A stretch of DNA of 64,000 nucleotides from Sphingobacteriaceae bacterium (GCA_014380615.1 JACMJM010000012.1:22974-86973), one strand, 5' to 3'; numbered from the stretch's first letter, positions 28,018 to 36,698 are shown. Program-made: numbers and translations. The notes: a model not told the origin generated them from the letters alone.

Positions 28018-29257
28018 ATTGAGGCTTGCTTAGCTGTAAATGACTTAATTCGATTAGTTTAGAAGGGTTACTGTAATCATATTGGTGAATGCCGTCATAA
28101 GCCGTAACTATCAGCGATTTGGGTGTCGCTAATACATCTGTAGGGTAGATTTCTTTTATTTGATGAAGTAAGTTAGGTGTTGTTTTGAGGCTTGTTTTAT
28201 TAAAAACTTTTAATCCTGACGCACCATCACATAAATATAAACTCTCTCCCGAAATGGTAAGGCCGTGCGGATTGTTCATTGGGTTTGATCTAATTAGTGC
28301 CGGACTTTTCGGGTTTTCAATATTAATTACCTGAAGCTGATTGCTGCCCGCCTGGCACATATTACCCGAGCGAAGCGTAACGTAAGCAAGTTTTCCGTCT
28401 ACTATTACCGGATCGCAGCTGCTTACGTGAGTGTAGGTGGATAAAAACGCTGGTTGAGAGGGGATAGCCGCATCATAAATATGCATGCCGGTGGTTGAAC
28501 CGATAAAGAGCTTATCATCGGCAGGAAAGATAGTTTCTATGCCGGCACCCAGAGTTATTTTTTTAAGATATTTCGGACTGGACGCATTGCTAACCGAAAA
28601 TAACCGCATATCGTTATGGTCTATCGCATACAAGTGATCATTTAAAAGTGTAAAGCGGGCTAATGACCCTCCTTGTCCGTAACTTCCGGAAGAACTTAAA
28701 TACAATAAGTCTTCAACTCGTTTGTTGTAACTTATTTCTTCTTTATAAGTGTTGGTAATAATCGTGTCCTTATATAGTCTGATGCGGGTTTTCTGGTTGT
28801 CGGAATAAGCTTCCAAAAATACATCTTCAACTCGTTTTACAAGTTTGATGTTTTGCGGATCGCTGATATCAAAAGCTAGCAGGTCTATATAATTGTCGGC
28901 ATACAAAATATTACTGTTCACAGCCATATTTTGGTTACCTTCAATAGGCAGAAAGCTTAGGTTTTTAGGAATAGAGGGGTTAGTGTTATCTACAATATGA
29001 ATCCCTTTGCCTCTTTCATTTATAAAAAGATAGTTTCCGTAAACATAAATCGCGCCCGAGTTTGATAACTCTGTTGGTGGCTGTTGCGAAACCGACAAAG
29101 CTCTAAAGGTGCTGAGATCAACTTCGTAAGATATTTTTCCAAAATAAGTGGTAGTTCTTTTTTCGGTATCACACGAACTCAAAAAAGTCAGGGAAATAAA
29201 CAGTGATACTGCAAGGAAATACCTAAAGGTGAGTGGGGTTTGTAATTTAGCTTCCAT
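27998..29257 (-). CDS. LVIVD-repeat beta-propeller lipoprotein
   Basis: 419 residues with a lipoprotein signal (FLAVSLFISLTFLSSC, Cys near residue 29). The mature protein is built of repeats in which a strand names a value and is followed by I-x-N-P/S-x-x-P units: GIHIVDNTNPSIPKNL, LLAFDISDPQNIKLVK, LRLFSVSNASSPKYLKK-like, LQVINIENPKSPALI and HQYDYSNPSKLIEL. This is the LVIVD repeat seen in surface beta-propellers. It would be anchored in the outer membrane. Ligand and role unknown; the overlapping barrel gene suggests the two act together. Confidence 0.82.
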   Translation of the reverse strand: MEAKLQTPLTFRYFLAVSLFISLTFLSSCDTEKRTTTYFGKISYEVDLSTFRALSVSQQPPTELSNSGAIYVYGNYLFINERGKGIHIVDNTNPSIPKNLSFLPIEGNQNMAVNSNILYADNYIDLLAFDISDPQNIKLVKRVEDVFLEAYSDNQKTRIRLYKDTIITNTYKEEISYNKRVEDLLYLSSSGSYGQGGSLARFTLLNDHLYAIDHNDMRLFSVSNASSPKYLKKITLGAGIETIFPADDKLFIGSTTGMHIYDAAIPSQPAFLSTYTHVSSCDPVIVDGKLAYVTLRSGNMCQAGSNQLQVINIENPKSPALIRSNPMNNPHGLTISGESLYLCDGASGLKVFNKTSLKTTPNLLHQIKEIYPTDVLATPKSLIVTAYDGIHQYDYSNPSKLIELSHLQLSKPQYDRIYY

Positions 29258-29342
29258 ATGTGTCGGTTAGAGTTTAAGTAATTACGCAGCTCAATTACAA
29301 AATGATACTAATGTCAAAATAATTCATTTGAATTTTAAGTAA

Positions 29343-29374
29343 TTGAATGCTTTGCAAGTTTATATGTAGATTTG
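29343..29374 (+). promoter_or_regulatory. Probable promoter of pheS
   Basis: TTG at 29343-29345 and TAGATTTG at 29367-29374 with a 21-base spacer, matching the Bacteroidota -33/-7 consensus. It lies 40 bases before the pheS ATG. Confidence 0.6.
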
Positions 29375-29414
29375 CCGATTAAGACGACGGGTAATTTGAA
29401 TATTAGGTAATAGA

Positions 29415-30554
29415 ATGCAAGAGAAGATCAATTTATATACAGCTGAAATTAAATCTTTTGTTCCCCAAAACGCCGAAGAGCTGGAGACTTTCAGAATTAA
29501 ATTTTTAGGTTCAAAAGGGATTATTAAAGATATTTTTGACGAATTTAAATCTGTTACACCCGAAGAAAAACGGACACTTGGGAAAGTACTGAATGAATTT
29601 AAGGTTCTTGCTGAGCAAACTTATCAATCGTTTAAAGATAACATCGAATCACAAACGGTAACTAGCGGTTCTCAACTGGATGCCACGCTTCCTGGGGATG
29701 GCTTTGAACTTGGCTCACGTCATCCTTTATCGCTTGTACGAAAAGAGATCATCGAAATTTTTAAGAAACTCGGATTCTCTGTTGCGGAAGGGCCTGAAAT
29801 TGAAGACGACTGGCATAACTTCTCTGCATTGAATTTTCCGCCCGAGCATCCTGCGCGAGATATGCAGGATACTTTTTTTGTGGCCTCAGCCCGGCCCTCT
29901 CCAAAAGAGAGGGAGTCGTACGCCACAAATGATGCTCAAAACAACCTCTCCGAAGGAGAGAAAGAAATTATGCCCCCCCTCTCCCCCGGGAGAGGGGCCG
30001 GGGCTGAGGCTTTTGCACTGCGTACCCACACTTCATCAGTACAGGTGAGGATGATGGAAAACGGAAAGCCGCCTTTTCGCGCTTTAATGCCCGGAAGGGT
30101 TTATCGGAATGAAGCGATTTCCGCACGTGCGCATTGCTTCTTTCATCAGGTTGAAGGATTATATGTAGATGAAAATGTTTCATTCGCCGATTTAAAGCAA
30201 ACTCTTTTCTATTTTGTACAGGAACTTTTTGGCGAAGGAACTAAGGTTCGTTTCCGCCCTTCATATTTCCCTTTCACAGAACCATCCGCCGAAATGGATA
30301 TTTCCTGCAGTATCTGCAAAGGTGGCGGGTGCCAAATGTGTAAGCAAAGCGGATGGGTAGAGATACTGGGTTGCGGGATGGTAGATCCTAACGTTTTGGA
30401 AAACTGCGGGATCGACGGAACAAAATTCACGGGTTTTGCGTTCGGTATGGGGATAGAGCGTATTACCAATTTGAAATATCAGATACGGGATTTACGTTTA
30501 TTCTCTGAAAATGATATTCGTTTTCTTAAACAGTTTCAGTCTGAATTGATTTGA
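29415..30554 (+). CDS. pheS: Phenylalanine-tRNA ligase alpha subunit, with an in-frame palindromic insertion
   Basis: Catalytic subunit of the alpha2beta2 enzyme that charges tRNA-Phe. An N-terminal coiled coil (about 1-90) precedes the class II core: GSRHPLSLV, AEGPEIEDDWHNF, RDMQDTFFV, LRTHTSSVQVRMM, GRVYRNEAISARAHCFFHQVEGLY (motif 2) and FGMGIERIT (motif 3). It also has the Cys-rich ISCSICKGGGCQMCKQSGWVEI found in Bacteroidota PheS. At 379 residues it is about 40 longer than usual. The excess lies between DTFFV and LRTHTSS and is the translation of a GC-rich palindromic element at 29883-30010. The site is a loop between conserved blocks, so the enzyme is probably still active. No other pheS is in the window. 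Confidence 0.95.
   Translation: MQEKINLYTAEIKSFVPQNAEELETFRIKFLGSKGIIKDIFDEFKSVTPEEKRTLGKVLNEFKVLAEQTYQSFKDNIESQTVTSGSQLDATLPGDGFELGSRHPLSLVRKEIIEIFKKLGFSVAEGPEIEDDWHNFSALNFPPEHPARDMQDTFFVASARPSPKERESYATNDAQNNLSEGEKEIMPPLSPGRGAGAEAFALRTHTSSVQVRMMENGKPPFRALMPGRVYRNEAISARAHCFFHQVEGLYVDENVSFADLKQTLFYFVQELFGEGTKVRFRPSYFPFTEPSAEMDISCSICKGGGCQMCKQSGWVEILGCGMVDPNVLENCGIDGTKFTGFAFGMGIERITNLKYQIRDLRLFSENDIRFLKQFQSELI
29883..30010. mobile_element. Palindromic repeat element inserted in frame in pheS
   Basis: Outer arms 29883-29902 (GCCTCAGCCCGGCCCTCTCC) and 29988-30010 (its complement with two single-base gaps) bracket three internal hairpins: 29895-29913 (CCCTCTC / GAGAGGG), 29946-29960 (CTCTCC GAA GGAGAG) and 29976-29997 (CCCCTCTCCC / GGGAGAGGGG). 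The GC-rich sequence contrasts with pheS. No transposase ORF is present, so it is a non-autonomous element. It keeps the pheS frame open. Confidence 0.85.
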
Positions 30555-30967
30555 TGAAGAGAGGTGGAATACTTTTAGTTTTTGTGTTTGCGCTTTTGTC
30601 TTGTGCTAAAGATGACGGGAGTCGTATTCCAGAAACCTTCGTAGATTATAAAACTACAGTGCAGGAATTTGAAAGCCTCAAAGGTGAGTATGATATTTTG
30701 TTGGTAGAGGGGCATGGAATTGCCGGACTATTGATTTATAAAGCAGGTGCCTACGATTACAGAGCTTATGATCGTTGCAGTTCTTACGAACCCGAAAAAA
30801 GATGTGCGGTAGTTCGCCAGACGGCATTTACGGTTAAGGATCCATGTAGCGGATCGGTATTTTCCCTTTCAGACGGTGCGGTACAACAAGGGCCTGCTGT
30901 AAGAAATTTAAAAAGATACAGGGTACGGGTAGTAAATAATTTTAACATACTAGTATCCAACGACTAA
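30554..30967 (+). CDS. Rieske-like lipoprotein with degenerate cluster motif
   Basis: 137 residues; lipoprotein signal MKRGGILLVFVFALLSCAKD with Cys near residue 17. The rest resembles the Rieske-fold proteins frequent in Bacteroidota: AYDYRAYDRCSSYEPEKRCAV, then VKDPCSGSVFSLSDGAVQQGP and a closing LKRYRV strand. The Cys-x-His pairs needed for a [2Fe-2S] cluster are not complete, so it probably binds no cluster. The ATG at 30554 shares its A with the pheS TGA stop (TGATG), so translation is coupled to pheS. Role unknown. Confidence 0.7.
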   Translation: MKRGGILLVFVFALLSCAKDDGSRIPETFVDYKTTVQEFESLKGEYDILLVEGHGIAGLLIYKAGAYDYRAYDRCSSYEPEKRCAVVRQTAFTVKDPCSGSVFSLSDGAVQQGPAVRNLKRYRVRVVNNFNILVSND

Positions 30968-31543
30968 ATGGAAATCGACAAGATAAAGGAAAGTATTGTT
31001 AAGGCCGCCCAAGAGCTTTTCAGGAAGTATGGTTACCATAAAACCAGCGTAAATGAAATCGCTAAAAAAGCCAAAATAGCAAAAGCCACCATTTATAAAT
31101 ATTTCGACAGTAAAGAAGTTCTGTTGCACTCTATCCTGATGGATTACATCCGCATCAGCGTAAATGAAATTATCGAAAACTCATCAGAAGAAACAAACAA
31201 GGAAGCATATCTCAGTAACCTCATTTTACAAACCAGCCGCCTTTCGTACACCATTTGTAATGAATTTATCGGTTGGGATTTTATCCGCGAATCAACCAAC
31301 GCTCAGGAATTTCTGAAGCTTTTATCAGACGATCTGGAGGTTTTTCTGATTCAATCGTACCGCGAAACACATCTGTTTAAAGGCGAAACTAATTATACAG
31401 AACGCTTGCGATTTTTAATTAAATCCAGTAAAGCAATTGTTTTTTCTTTTGCATTCACCTCGGTAAGCGACTCTGATATCCGCAAAAATTTCGTTAGTTT
31501 TCAAAAAGAAATACTGCCGTATCTGGTGAAAGCAGCTATTTAA
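30968..31543 (+). CDS. TetR family transcriptional regulator
   Basis: 191 residues. The N-terminal TetR helix-turn-helix is clear: AAQELFRKYGYHKTSVNEIAKKAKIAKATIYKYFDSKEVLLHSIL. The C-terminal ligand domain is not informative. It starts directly after the Rieske-like lipoprotein gene, in the same direction, and may be transcribed from the pheS promoter. No efflux pump or enzyme operon stands next to it, so its target is unknown. Confidence 0.9.
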   Translation: MEIDKIKESIVKAAQELFRKYGYHKTSVNEIAKKAKIAKATIYKYFDSKEVLLHSILMDYIRISVNEIIENSSEETNKEAYLSNLILQTSRLSYTICNEFIGWDFIRESTNAQEFLKLLSDDLEVFLIQSYRETHLFKGETNYTERLRFLIKSSKAIVFSFAFTSVSDSDIRKNFVSFQKEILPYLVKAAI

Positions 31544-31617
31544 CAGGCTGAAGCTTCATCATTTCAGCAAGCACTAACAAGGCTTTTTAATCTCATACAA
31601 TCCCTGTTAAAATTTAT

Positions 31618-31625
31618 TAATTTTG
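31618..31625 (+). promoter_or_regulatory. Possible -7 element placing an almost leaderless start on rlmD
   Basis: TAATTTTG fits TAnnTTTG. Its last base lies seven bases before the rlmD ATG at 31632, so a transcript from it would have little or no leader. No good TTG/TTTG lies 17-23 bases upstream, so support is partial. Confidence 0.35.
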
Positions 31626-31631
31626 CCGCTC

Positions 31632-33065
31632 ATGAAAAAAATTCCGGCAGATAAAAAGCGTATAGAAAATATACTGGTAACAGATATTGCTGAAGGAGGC
31701 AAGGGTGTAGGAAAGTCAGATGATTTGGTCCTTTTTATCGAAAAAGCCGTTCCAGGCGATGTGGTAAATGTGGAGTTGTTCAAGAAAAAGAAAAACTTCG
31801 CTGAAGCGAAAGTTACTCAACTCATAAAACCTTCCGAATATAGAACAGAGCCTTTTTGTCCGCACTTTGGCGTTTGTGGCGGTTGTAAATGGCAGCACAT
31901 GACCTACGATGCGCAATTGCGTTTTAAGCAAAAGAGTGTGCTTGATGCTCTTGAGCGAATGGCTAAAGTGGACGTGTTAACCGCCGAGCCTATTCTCGCA
32001 TCTTTTGAAACGAGATATTACCGAAATAAGTTAGAATTTACCTTTTCGAACAAGCGCTGGCTTACCGACGGCGATATGGCTGAAGCTGATGAAGGACGTC
32101 AGATGAACGCCCTGGGCTTTCATGTTCCATTGCGTTTTGATAAGATTTTGGATATTGATGTATGTTATTTACAGTCATCTCCCTCGAACGAAATAAGAAA
32201 CGCCATCAGAGATTTCGCGTTAAGCGAAAATATAAGCTTTTATGATTTACGGAACCATGAAGGTGCTTTAAGAAATTTAATCATCAGGACATCAACCACC
32301 GGAGAATTGATGGTGATAGTGGTTTTTGCCTATGCTTCGGAGGAGGAGGTGAATAAAGTTATGATGTTTGTAAAAGAGCACTTCTCTACTATTACCTCTT
32401 TATTGTACATCCTCAATCAAAAAAAGAACGATACCATTTTCGATCAGGAGATCCATTTATTCGATGGGCGTGATTTTATTTTTGAGCAAATGGGCGATGT
32501 CGCCGGTTCGGAAGATTTGAAGTTCAAAATCGGCCCGAAGTCTTTTTATCAAACCAACTCGCTGCAGGCGCACCAGTTATACTTAATTACCAGGGAGTTC
32601 GCCGGCTTTAAGGGAGATGAATTGGTGTACGACCTTTATACAGGTGCGGGTACTATCGCAAATTTTATCGCCCGGCATGTTAGAGAAGTAGTGGGCGTTG
32701 AATATGTTCCTACGGCTATTGATGATGCTGTTATAAACTCCGGGATAAATAATATCACCAACACCAAGTTTTTCGCCGGGGATATGAAGGATGTTTTAAC
32801 TCCCGAATTTGTGATCGAACACGGTAAGCCGGATGTAATTATTACCGACCCGCCACGTGCGGGTATGCACGCGGATGTGGTTGCCCGGATCCTTGAGATT
32901 GAGGCACCAAAAGTAGTTTACGTAAGTTGTAATGCCGCAACGCAGGCAAGGGATATCGCATTGCTTAAAGAAAAATATACAGTAGCACGTATTCGCCCTG
33001 TTGATATGTTTCCTCATACACAGCACGTGGAAAATGTTGTATTACTGGAATTAAATCAGTCATAA
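31632..33065 (+). CDS. rlmD: 23S rRNA (uracil-C5)-methyltransferase, RlmD/RumA type
   Basis: SAM-dependent m5U methyltransferase, by family acting on 23S rRNA. An N-terminal TRAM domain (ENILVTDIAEGGKGVGK to about residue 60) is followed by the [4Fe-4S] cysteines in CPHFGVCGGCKWQH. The catalytic domain has the SAM-binding LVYDLYTGAGTIANFIA, DVIITDPPRAGMH and the catalytic Cys in VVYVSCNAATQARD. The ATG at 31632 is chosen; a TTG nine bases earlier lies inside the putative promoter. A TrmA-type or RlmCD-type dual specificity cannot be ruled out from sequence. Confidence 0.9.
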   Translation: MKKIPADKKRIENILVTDIAEGGKGVGKSDDLVLFIEKAVPGDVVNVELFKKKKNFAEAKVTQLIKPSEYRTEPFCPHFGVCGGCKWQHMTYDAQLRFKQKSVLDALERMAKVDVLTAEPILASFETRYYRNKLEFTFSNKRWLTDGDMAEADEGRQMNALGFHVPLRFDKILDIDVCYLQSSPSNEIRNAIRDFALSENISFYDLRNHEGALRNLIIRTSTTGELMVIVVFAYASEEEVNKVMMFVKEHFSTITSLLYILNQKKNDTIFDQEIHLFDGRDFIFEQMGDVAGSEDLKFKIGPKSFYQTNSLQAHQLYLITREFAGFKGDELVYDLYTGAGTIANFIARHVREVVGVEYVPTAIDDAVINSGINNITNTKFFAGDMKDVLTPEFVIEHGKPDVIITDPPRAGMHADVVARILEIEAPKVVYVSCNAATQARDIALLKEKYTVARIRPVDMFPHTQHVENVVLLELNQS

Positions 33066-33066
33066 C

Positions 33067-33462
33067 ATGGAAATCAAAGATTTAATTAATCAGCCTGAAG
33101 GCGAAGGAGGTTCGCCGCAAAAGGAGAGCCCTTTAAAAAGTCTGGAGATTGATTTAAAACTGTATAATGAATCAATAAAAGAAATTGCTTTTGAAATATT
33201 AAATGAGGGTTTATCTGTGTATCCGATTTTTGTTGCCCACCAGCATGAGGTTGCGTTGGGGGAATTGATTCTTGATAAAGACGAGCTTAATACTCAATGG
33301 TCCATACAGGCATCAATGCTGGAAGAGTTTGTACAAAAAGAGATTATTCACAAGGATAAGAAAGACAGGTTTATTAAACAATATAAAGACCCGAATAAAT
33401 ACATGTGTTTATTTGTAATAGTACCAGAAGGGGCTAATTTTGTGTTTTATCCCTATATTTAA
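33067..33462 (+). CDS. Conserved hypothetical protein
   Basis: 131 residues, cytoplasmic, no signal peptide or membrane segment. A charged N-terminal stretch (about 1-25) precedes a compact alpha/beta domain: IKEIAFEILNEGLSVYPIFVAHQHEVALGELI, then LEEFVQKEIIHKDKKDRFIKQYKDPNKYMCLFVIVPEGANFVFYPY. The pattern looks conserved and folded, and I believe I have seen such proteins in other Bacteroidota, but no function is known to me. It follows rlmD directly and precedes the PRTase gene on the same strand. Confidence 0.7.
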   Translation: MEIKDLINQPEGEGGSPQKESPLKSLEIDLKLYNESIKEIAFEILNEGLSVYPIFVAHQHEVALGELILDKDELNTQWSIQASMLEEFVQKEIIHKDKKDRFIKQYKDPNKYMCLFVIVPEGANFVFYPYI

Positions 33463-33501
33463 TGCAATAATGTTATTTTGGAGCCCTAACATAAAATAAG
33501 G

Positions 33502-34005
33502 ATGTCTGATAAAAAAATTCTGATTCTAGACAAAAATCAAATTCGTCAAAAAATCACCCGCATGTCTTATCAGATCTGGGAAGACAATCTTGAAGAATCT
33601 GAATTGATTATCGCGGGTATTATCGATTCGGGTTATACGCTTGCGGGCCGTTTGCAAAAGGAACTGCAAAAGGTTTCGGGCATTAAAGTTACTCTGATGA
33701 AGATAACATTAGACAAAGACAGCTCGCACCTGGAAGCAACCACCGATGTACCGGTAGAGAATTGTACCAATAAAGTTGTTGTATTGGCTGATGATGTATT
33801 AAACAGCGGCCGCACATTAGCGTATGGCCTTGGGGTGTTTCTCAATACACCTTTAAAAAAATTACGTACAGCTGTATTGGTTAATCGCAGCCACCGCAAA
33901 TTTCCCATCTCACCCGATTTTACAGGGCTCGATCTGGCTACAATTATTAAGGAACATGTAGATGTAATTCTCGAAGGCGAAGAAGACGCCGTTTATTTAA
34001 GGTAG
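33502..34005 (+). CDS. Phosphoribosyltransferase, PyrR-like
   Basis: Type I PRTase of 167 residues. The PRPP-binding loop reads VVVLADDVLNSGRTL (about residues 90-105), preceded by the hood and SELIIAGIIDSGYTLA. The order of elements resembles PyrR, which binds pyr mRNA or has uracil PRTase activity, but no pyrimidine genes lie nearby, so a regulatory or salvage role stays open. Its last 13 bases overlap the convergent aroK gene. Confidence 0.8.
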   Translation: MSDKKILILDKNQIRQKITRMSYQIWEDNLEESELIIAGIIDSGYTLAGRLQKELQKVSGIKVTLMKITLDKDSSHLEATTDVPVENCTNKVVVLADDVLNSGRTLAYGLGVFLNTPLKKLRTAVLVNRSHRKFPISPDFTGLDLATIIKEHVDVILEGEEDAVYLR

Positions 34006-34508
34006 CCTTTTTCTTTAAGTATCCCGATTACTCTTTCAGGCGTTTGATCTGCGCCCATAATAGTAAGTTTTGCCTGTGTGTAAAATGAATCGCGGGCCTT
34101 CAGTCTTTCAGCTATGAAAGCTTCCAGTAATTCGCCTTTTAAATTCTTTAATATCGGCCGCTCGTCGGTAGCATTTGCCAGCCGAAGTGCCAGCGCTTTT
34201 GGGGATAAGGATAGATAGATGGTCAGCCCGTTTTTATTCATCCACTCCAGGTTGTCAAAAAAGCAGGGTGCGCCGCCGCCCGTAGCAATTATCGCATCAA
34301 CTGGTAAATCGCTTGATTTTAAAATTTTATTTTCGGTTTCCCGGAAGGCATCCTCACCAAAATCACTGAAATACTGGCTAATAGACATGTTAGTTGCGGT
34401 TTCGATTTCTTTATCCATATCTATAAACCGGTATCCTAATTTCAAAGCAAGTCTTTTGCCGAGAGTAGTTTTGCCGCTGCCCATAAAACCAATCAGAAAA
34501 ATTTTCAT
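33993..34508 (-). CDS. aroK: Shikimate kinase
   Basis: Phosphorylates shikimate in the aromatic amino-acid pathway. P-loop kinase of 171 residues: Walker A GFMGSGKTTLGKRLA, the shikimate-binding DMDKEIE, the Arg in FRETE, the ATGGGAPCF loop and the lid region LRLANATDERPIL. Its start codon overlaps the stop of the DinB-family gene (ATGA), so the two are translationally coupled. It ends inside the convergent PRTase gene by 13 bases. Confidence 0.94.
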   Translation of the reverse strand: MKIFLIGFMGSGKTTLGKRLALKLGYRFIDMDKEIETATNMSISQYFSDFGEDAFRETENKILKSSDLPVDAIIATGGGAPCFFDNLEWMNKNGLTIYLSLSPKALALRLANATDERPILKNLKGELLEAFIAERLKARDSFYTQAKLTIMGADQTPERVIGILKEKGYLK

Positions 34509-34948
34509 AAAACGCCTTCCCGTTTAAGAACGATTAAATCTGTTACCGGCGGTTGAACGTTGTTTTGCTTTAAAAGCGATGCAACCTGCCCTCGGTGGTA
34601 ACCGGAATGATTCGTTATATGCAACAAAATATCTCGCACGGTATTCTCCAGCCTGTCGCCGGTAAAAGTGGAGTAACTAATAATCTTATCCAGATCTTCC
34701 TGAGTTGCCACCCTATTCATTTCGGCGATATTTTTGGTGTGAAGTTCTTTGAAATCGGCTACAGGATGAATGTCCCATGGCTTGTATTCTGGTTTAATGC
34801 CATTAATTCTGCTTAGCCAAACATGCTGTGAGTTAAGTATATGGCTAAACAGAGCTTCAGCCTTGGGAATACTATTACCAGCGTTTATAAACGCTTCAAT
34901 ATATCGGGCATCGGCCACTTCTGTATAGCGGATGAGGTCAGGCAGCAT
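34505..34948 (-). CDS. DinB-family four-helix protein
   Basis: 147 residues, a four-helix bundle of the DinB/YfiT-like type. Candidate metal-binding His residues: FSHILNSQHVWLSRINGI (helix 2) and DILLHITNHSGYHRGQVASLL (helix 4), the usual H-x3-H pattern. Such proteins are often thiol-dependent transferases or of unknown role; in Bacteroidota they are frequent and uncharacterised. It is followed by aroK with a 4-base overlap and preceded by the DoxX gene after one base. Confidence 0.82.
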   Translation of the reverse strand: MLPDLIRYTEVADARYIEAFINAGNSIPKAEALFSHILNSQHVWLSRINGIKPEYKPWDIHPVADFKELHTKNIAEMNRVATQEDLDKIISYSTFTGDRLENTVRDILLHITNHSGYHRGQVASLLKQNNVQPPVTDLIVLKREGVL

Positions 34949-34949
34949 A

Positions 34950-36104
34950 TTAAGGTTTCTTAAAATAGTTTTCCTCCAATTGCTGATATGAAGGGAGATT
35001 ACGATAATGCCATTTATTTATCACCTCGCCATCCTTTAATAAAAGTAGGCCAGGGTTTGCCCTCACCATGCTTTTTAAGGGAACAGCATCCGCATGAAAG
35101 GATTCCATCACTAATTTATTTTGATTCTTAAAACTCTCTACATTTTCCGGCGAAGCTGAAGTAAGTAAAACTGTTCTGATGTTATAATTTTCCGCACCGT
35201 TAATCGCTAACGCGTTTAAATCGCCGATCGCGTTTTTATTCGTCCCCATTAAATCATAAGCTACGATTACCAGATTATAATAGGGGTTTTCAATAATTTC
35301 GGCGGTATAATCGGTGCCGAAGGAGTCCATTATTTTAAGATCCTTGATTTTGGGTTCGTAACCCTTTTTTACAAGCTTACTTTCGGGTGTGCCCGTTATT
35401 TCCCAGTTACTGTCTTTCCAGATCTCGGTTTTAAGGTATTCCTTGTCCGACATGCTTTTCGTTTCGCCGGTTTTTTTGTGTTTGAGTATATAAGTAATTT
35501 CATATTCGTCCTGCGCTGCACCGGGTGGAACCTTCATGTATTCGGGAAGGTTGGCACCAACATGGTAAGGAAGAAAATCTTTAACCGGAAGGTAGTTGTA
35601 GGTGTAAATCCCAAACCCGAAGGCGATGATGCTGGTGATCCATAATGCCGTGTTTTCGGCTTTGCCAGATTTAAATAGCGGCCTGATCTTTTCTTTGTTG
35701 ATATAAAGTATAATAATGAAAAACAGCAAAACCAGATCTTTGGTAAAAGATTGCCAGGGGGTAAGCGGGATAGCGTCTCCGAAACAGCCGCAGCTTCTAA
35801 CCACATCGAAAGCCGCAGAATAAAAAGTTAAGAAAGTGAAGAAGATAACCAATAACAGTAAGCCAATGGTGACTTGTTTTGCTTTGGTACCCAAAAGAAG
35901 AGCAGCACCTAAAATGATTTCCAAAGCGCAAAGAAAAATGGCTAAGGCCACCGCGAAATCATTAAGGAATGTCATGTGAAATACTTCGAAATATTCTTCG
36001 AGCTTATAGCCAAAACCAAGTGGGTCGTTGGCTTTAATAAACCCGGAAATTATAAAAAGTATCCCTACAAAAATTCTTGAAAAGTTTACCAAAAGCTTGT
36101 TCAT
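34950..36104 (-). CDS. DoxX-like membrane protein (BT_3928 type)
   Basis: 384 residues in the inner membrane. The N-terminal half has four membrane helices of the DoxX/MauE type, starting MNKLLVNFSRIFVGILFIISGFIKANDPLGFGYKLEEYF, with FDVVRSCGCFGDAIPLTPWQSF between helices 3 and 4 as in the MauE/DoxX relatives. The C-terminal half is an alpha/beta domain in which YNLVIVAYDLMG and VRANPGLLLLKDGEVINKWHY resemble a thioredoxin-like fold without the CxxC. The family name BT_3928 is from a Bacteroides protein; its role is unknown. It lies between the DUF1599 gene (2 bases) and the DinB gene (1 base), giving a four-gene operon with aroK. Confidence 0.85.
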   Translation of the reverse strand: MNKLLVNFSRIFVGILFIISGFIKANDPLGFGYKLEEYFEVFHMTFLNDFAVALAIFLCALEIILGAALLLGTKAKQVTIGLLLLVIFFTFLTFYSAAFDVVRSCGCFGDAIPLTPWQSFTKDLVLLFFIIILYINKEKIRPLFKSGKAENTALWITSIIAFGFGIYTYNYLPVKDFLPYHVGANLPEYMKVPPGAAQDEYEITYILKHKKTGETKSMSDKEYLKTEIWKDSNWEITGTPESKLVKKGYEPKIKDLKIMDSFGTDYTAEIIENPYYNLVIVAYDLMGTNKNAIGDLNALAINGAENYNIRTVLLTSASPENVESFKNQNKLVMESFHADAVPLKSMVRANPGLLLLKDGEVINKWHYRNLPSYQQLEENYFKKP

Positions 36105-36106
36105 TT

Positions 36107-36649
36107 TTATTTCAGGTCGAGTTTAATTAAAGCAAAAACCGAATAATTTAACATGTCCTGGTAATTAGCTTTCACACCTTCCGAAGCAAGGGTTTGCCCG
36201 GCGTTATCTTCAATCTGTTTAACCCGGAAGATTTTCATCAAAATCAGATCGGTTAGCGAGCTTATTCTCATATCTCTCCAGGCTTCTCCATAATCATGAT
36301 TTTTAGCGAACATCAGTTCTTTGGTTTCTGTAGCCTTTTGATCAAATTGACGTTCTACCTGCTCCAAAGGAAGTTCGGAAGGAGCTCTTTCATCCAGTTC
36401 AAGTTGCATCATTGCAATAATGCAATAATTAATAATTCCGATGTATTCTGATATGATATCCTCACCAACCTTCGAGATTTTTTTTTCTTCAAGCGTTCTA
36501 ATTCGTTGAGCCTTAATAAAAATCTGGTCTGTAATAGAACTAGGGCGGAGAATCCGCCAGGCTGTACCGTAATCTTTGGTTTTTTTAATAAAGAGGTCGC
36601 GGCAGATTTTTATCACTGCATCGTATTCTCCGGTGGTATTTTTTATCAA
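36107..36649 (-). CDS. DUF1599 protein
   Basis: 180 residues, two similar halves: CRDLFIKKTKDYGTAWRILRPSSITDQIFIKAQRIRTLEE and TKELMFAKNHDYGEAWRDMRISSLTDLILMKIFRVKQIED. The repeated K-x-x-D-Y-G-x-A-W motif is the hallmark of DUF1599, distantly related to nucleotide pyrophosphohydrolase folds; activity is not shown. The start is TTG at 36649, there being no good ATG close by. First gene of the operon ending in aroK, divergent from folP. Confidence 0.85.
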   Translation of the reverse strand: MIKNTTGEYDAVIKICRDLFIKKTKDYGTAWRILRPSSITDQIFIKAQRIRTLEEKKISKVGEDIISEYIGIINYCIIAMMQLELDERAPSELPLEQVERQFDQKATETKELMFAKNHDYGEAWRDMRISSLTDLILMKIFRVKQIEDNAGQTLASEGVKANYQDMLNYSVFALIKLDLK

Positions 36650-36698
36650 AACAGATTTTATTTGATTGTAAGATGAATAAAGCTGTATTTTGCCATTA

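Noticed and set aside
29968..30183. Minus-strand ORF overlapping the palindromic element in pheS
   Set aside because: It is a shadow of pheS and of the palindrome, without a conserved product or start context.
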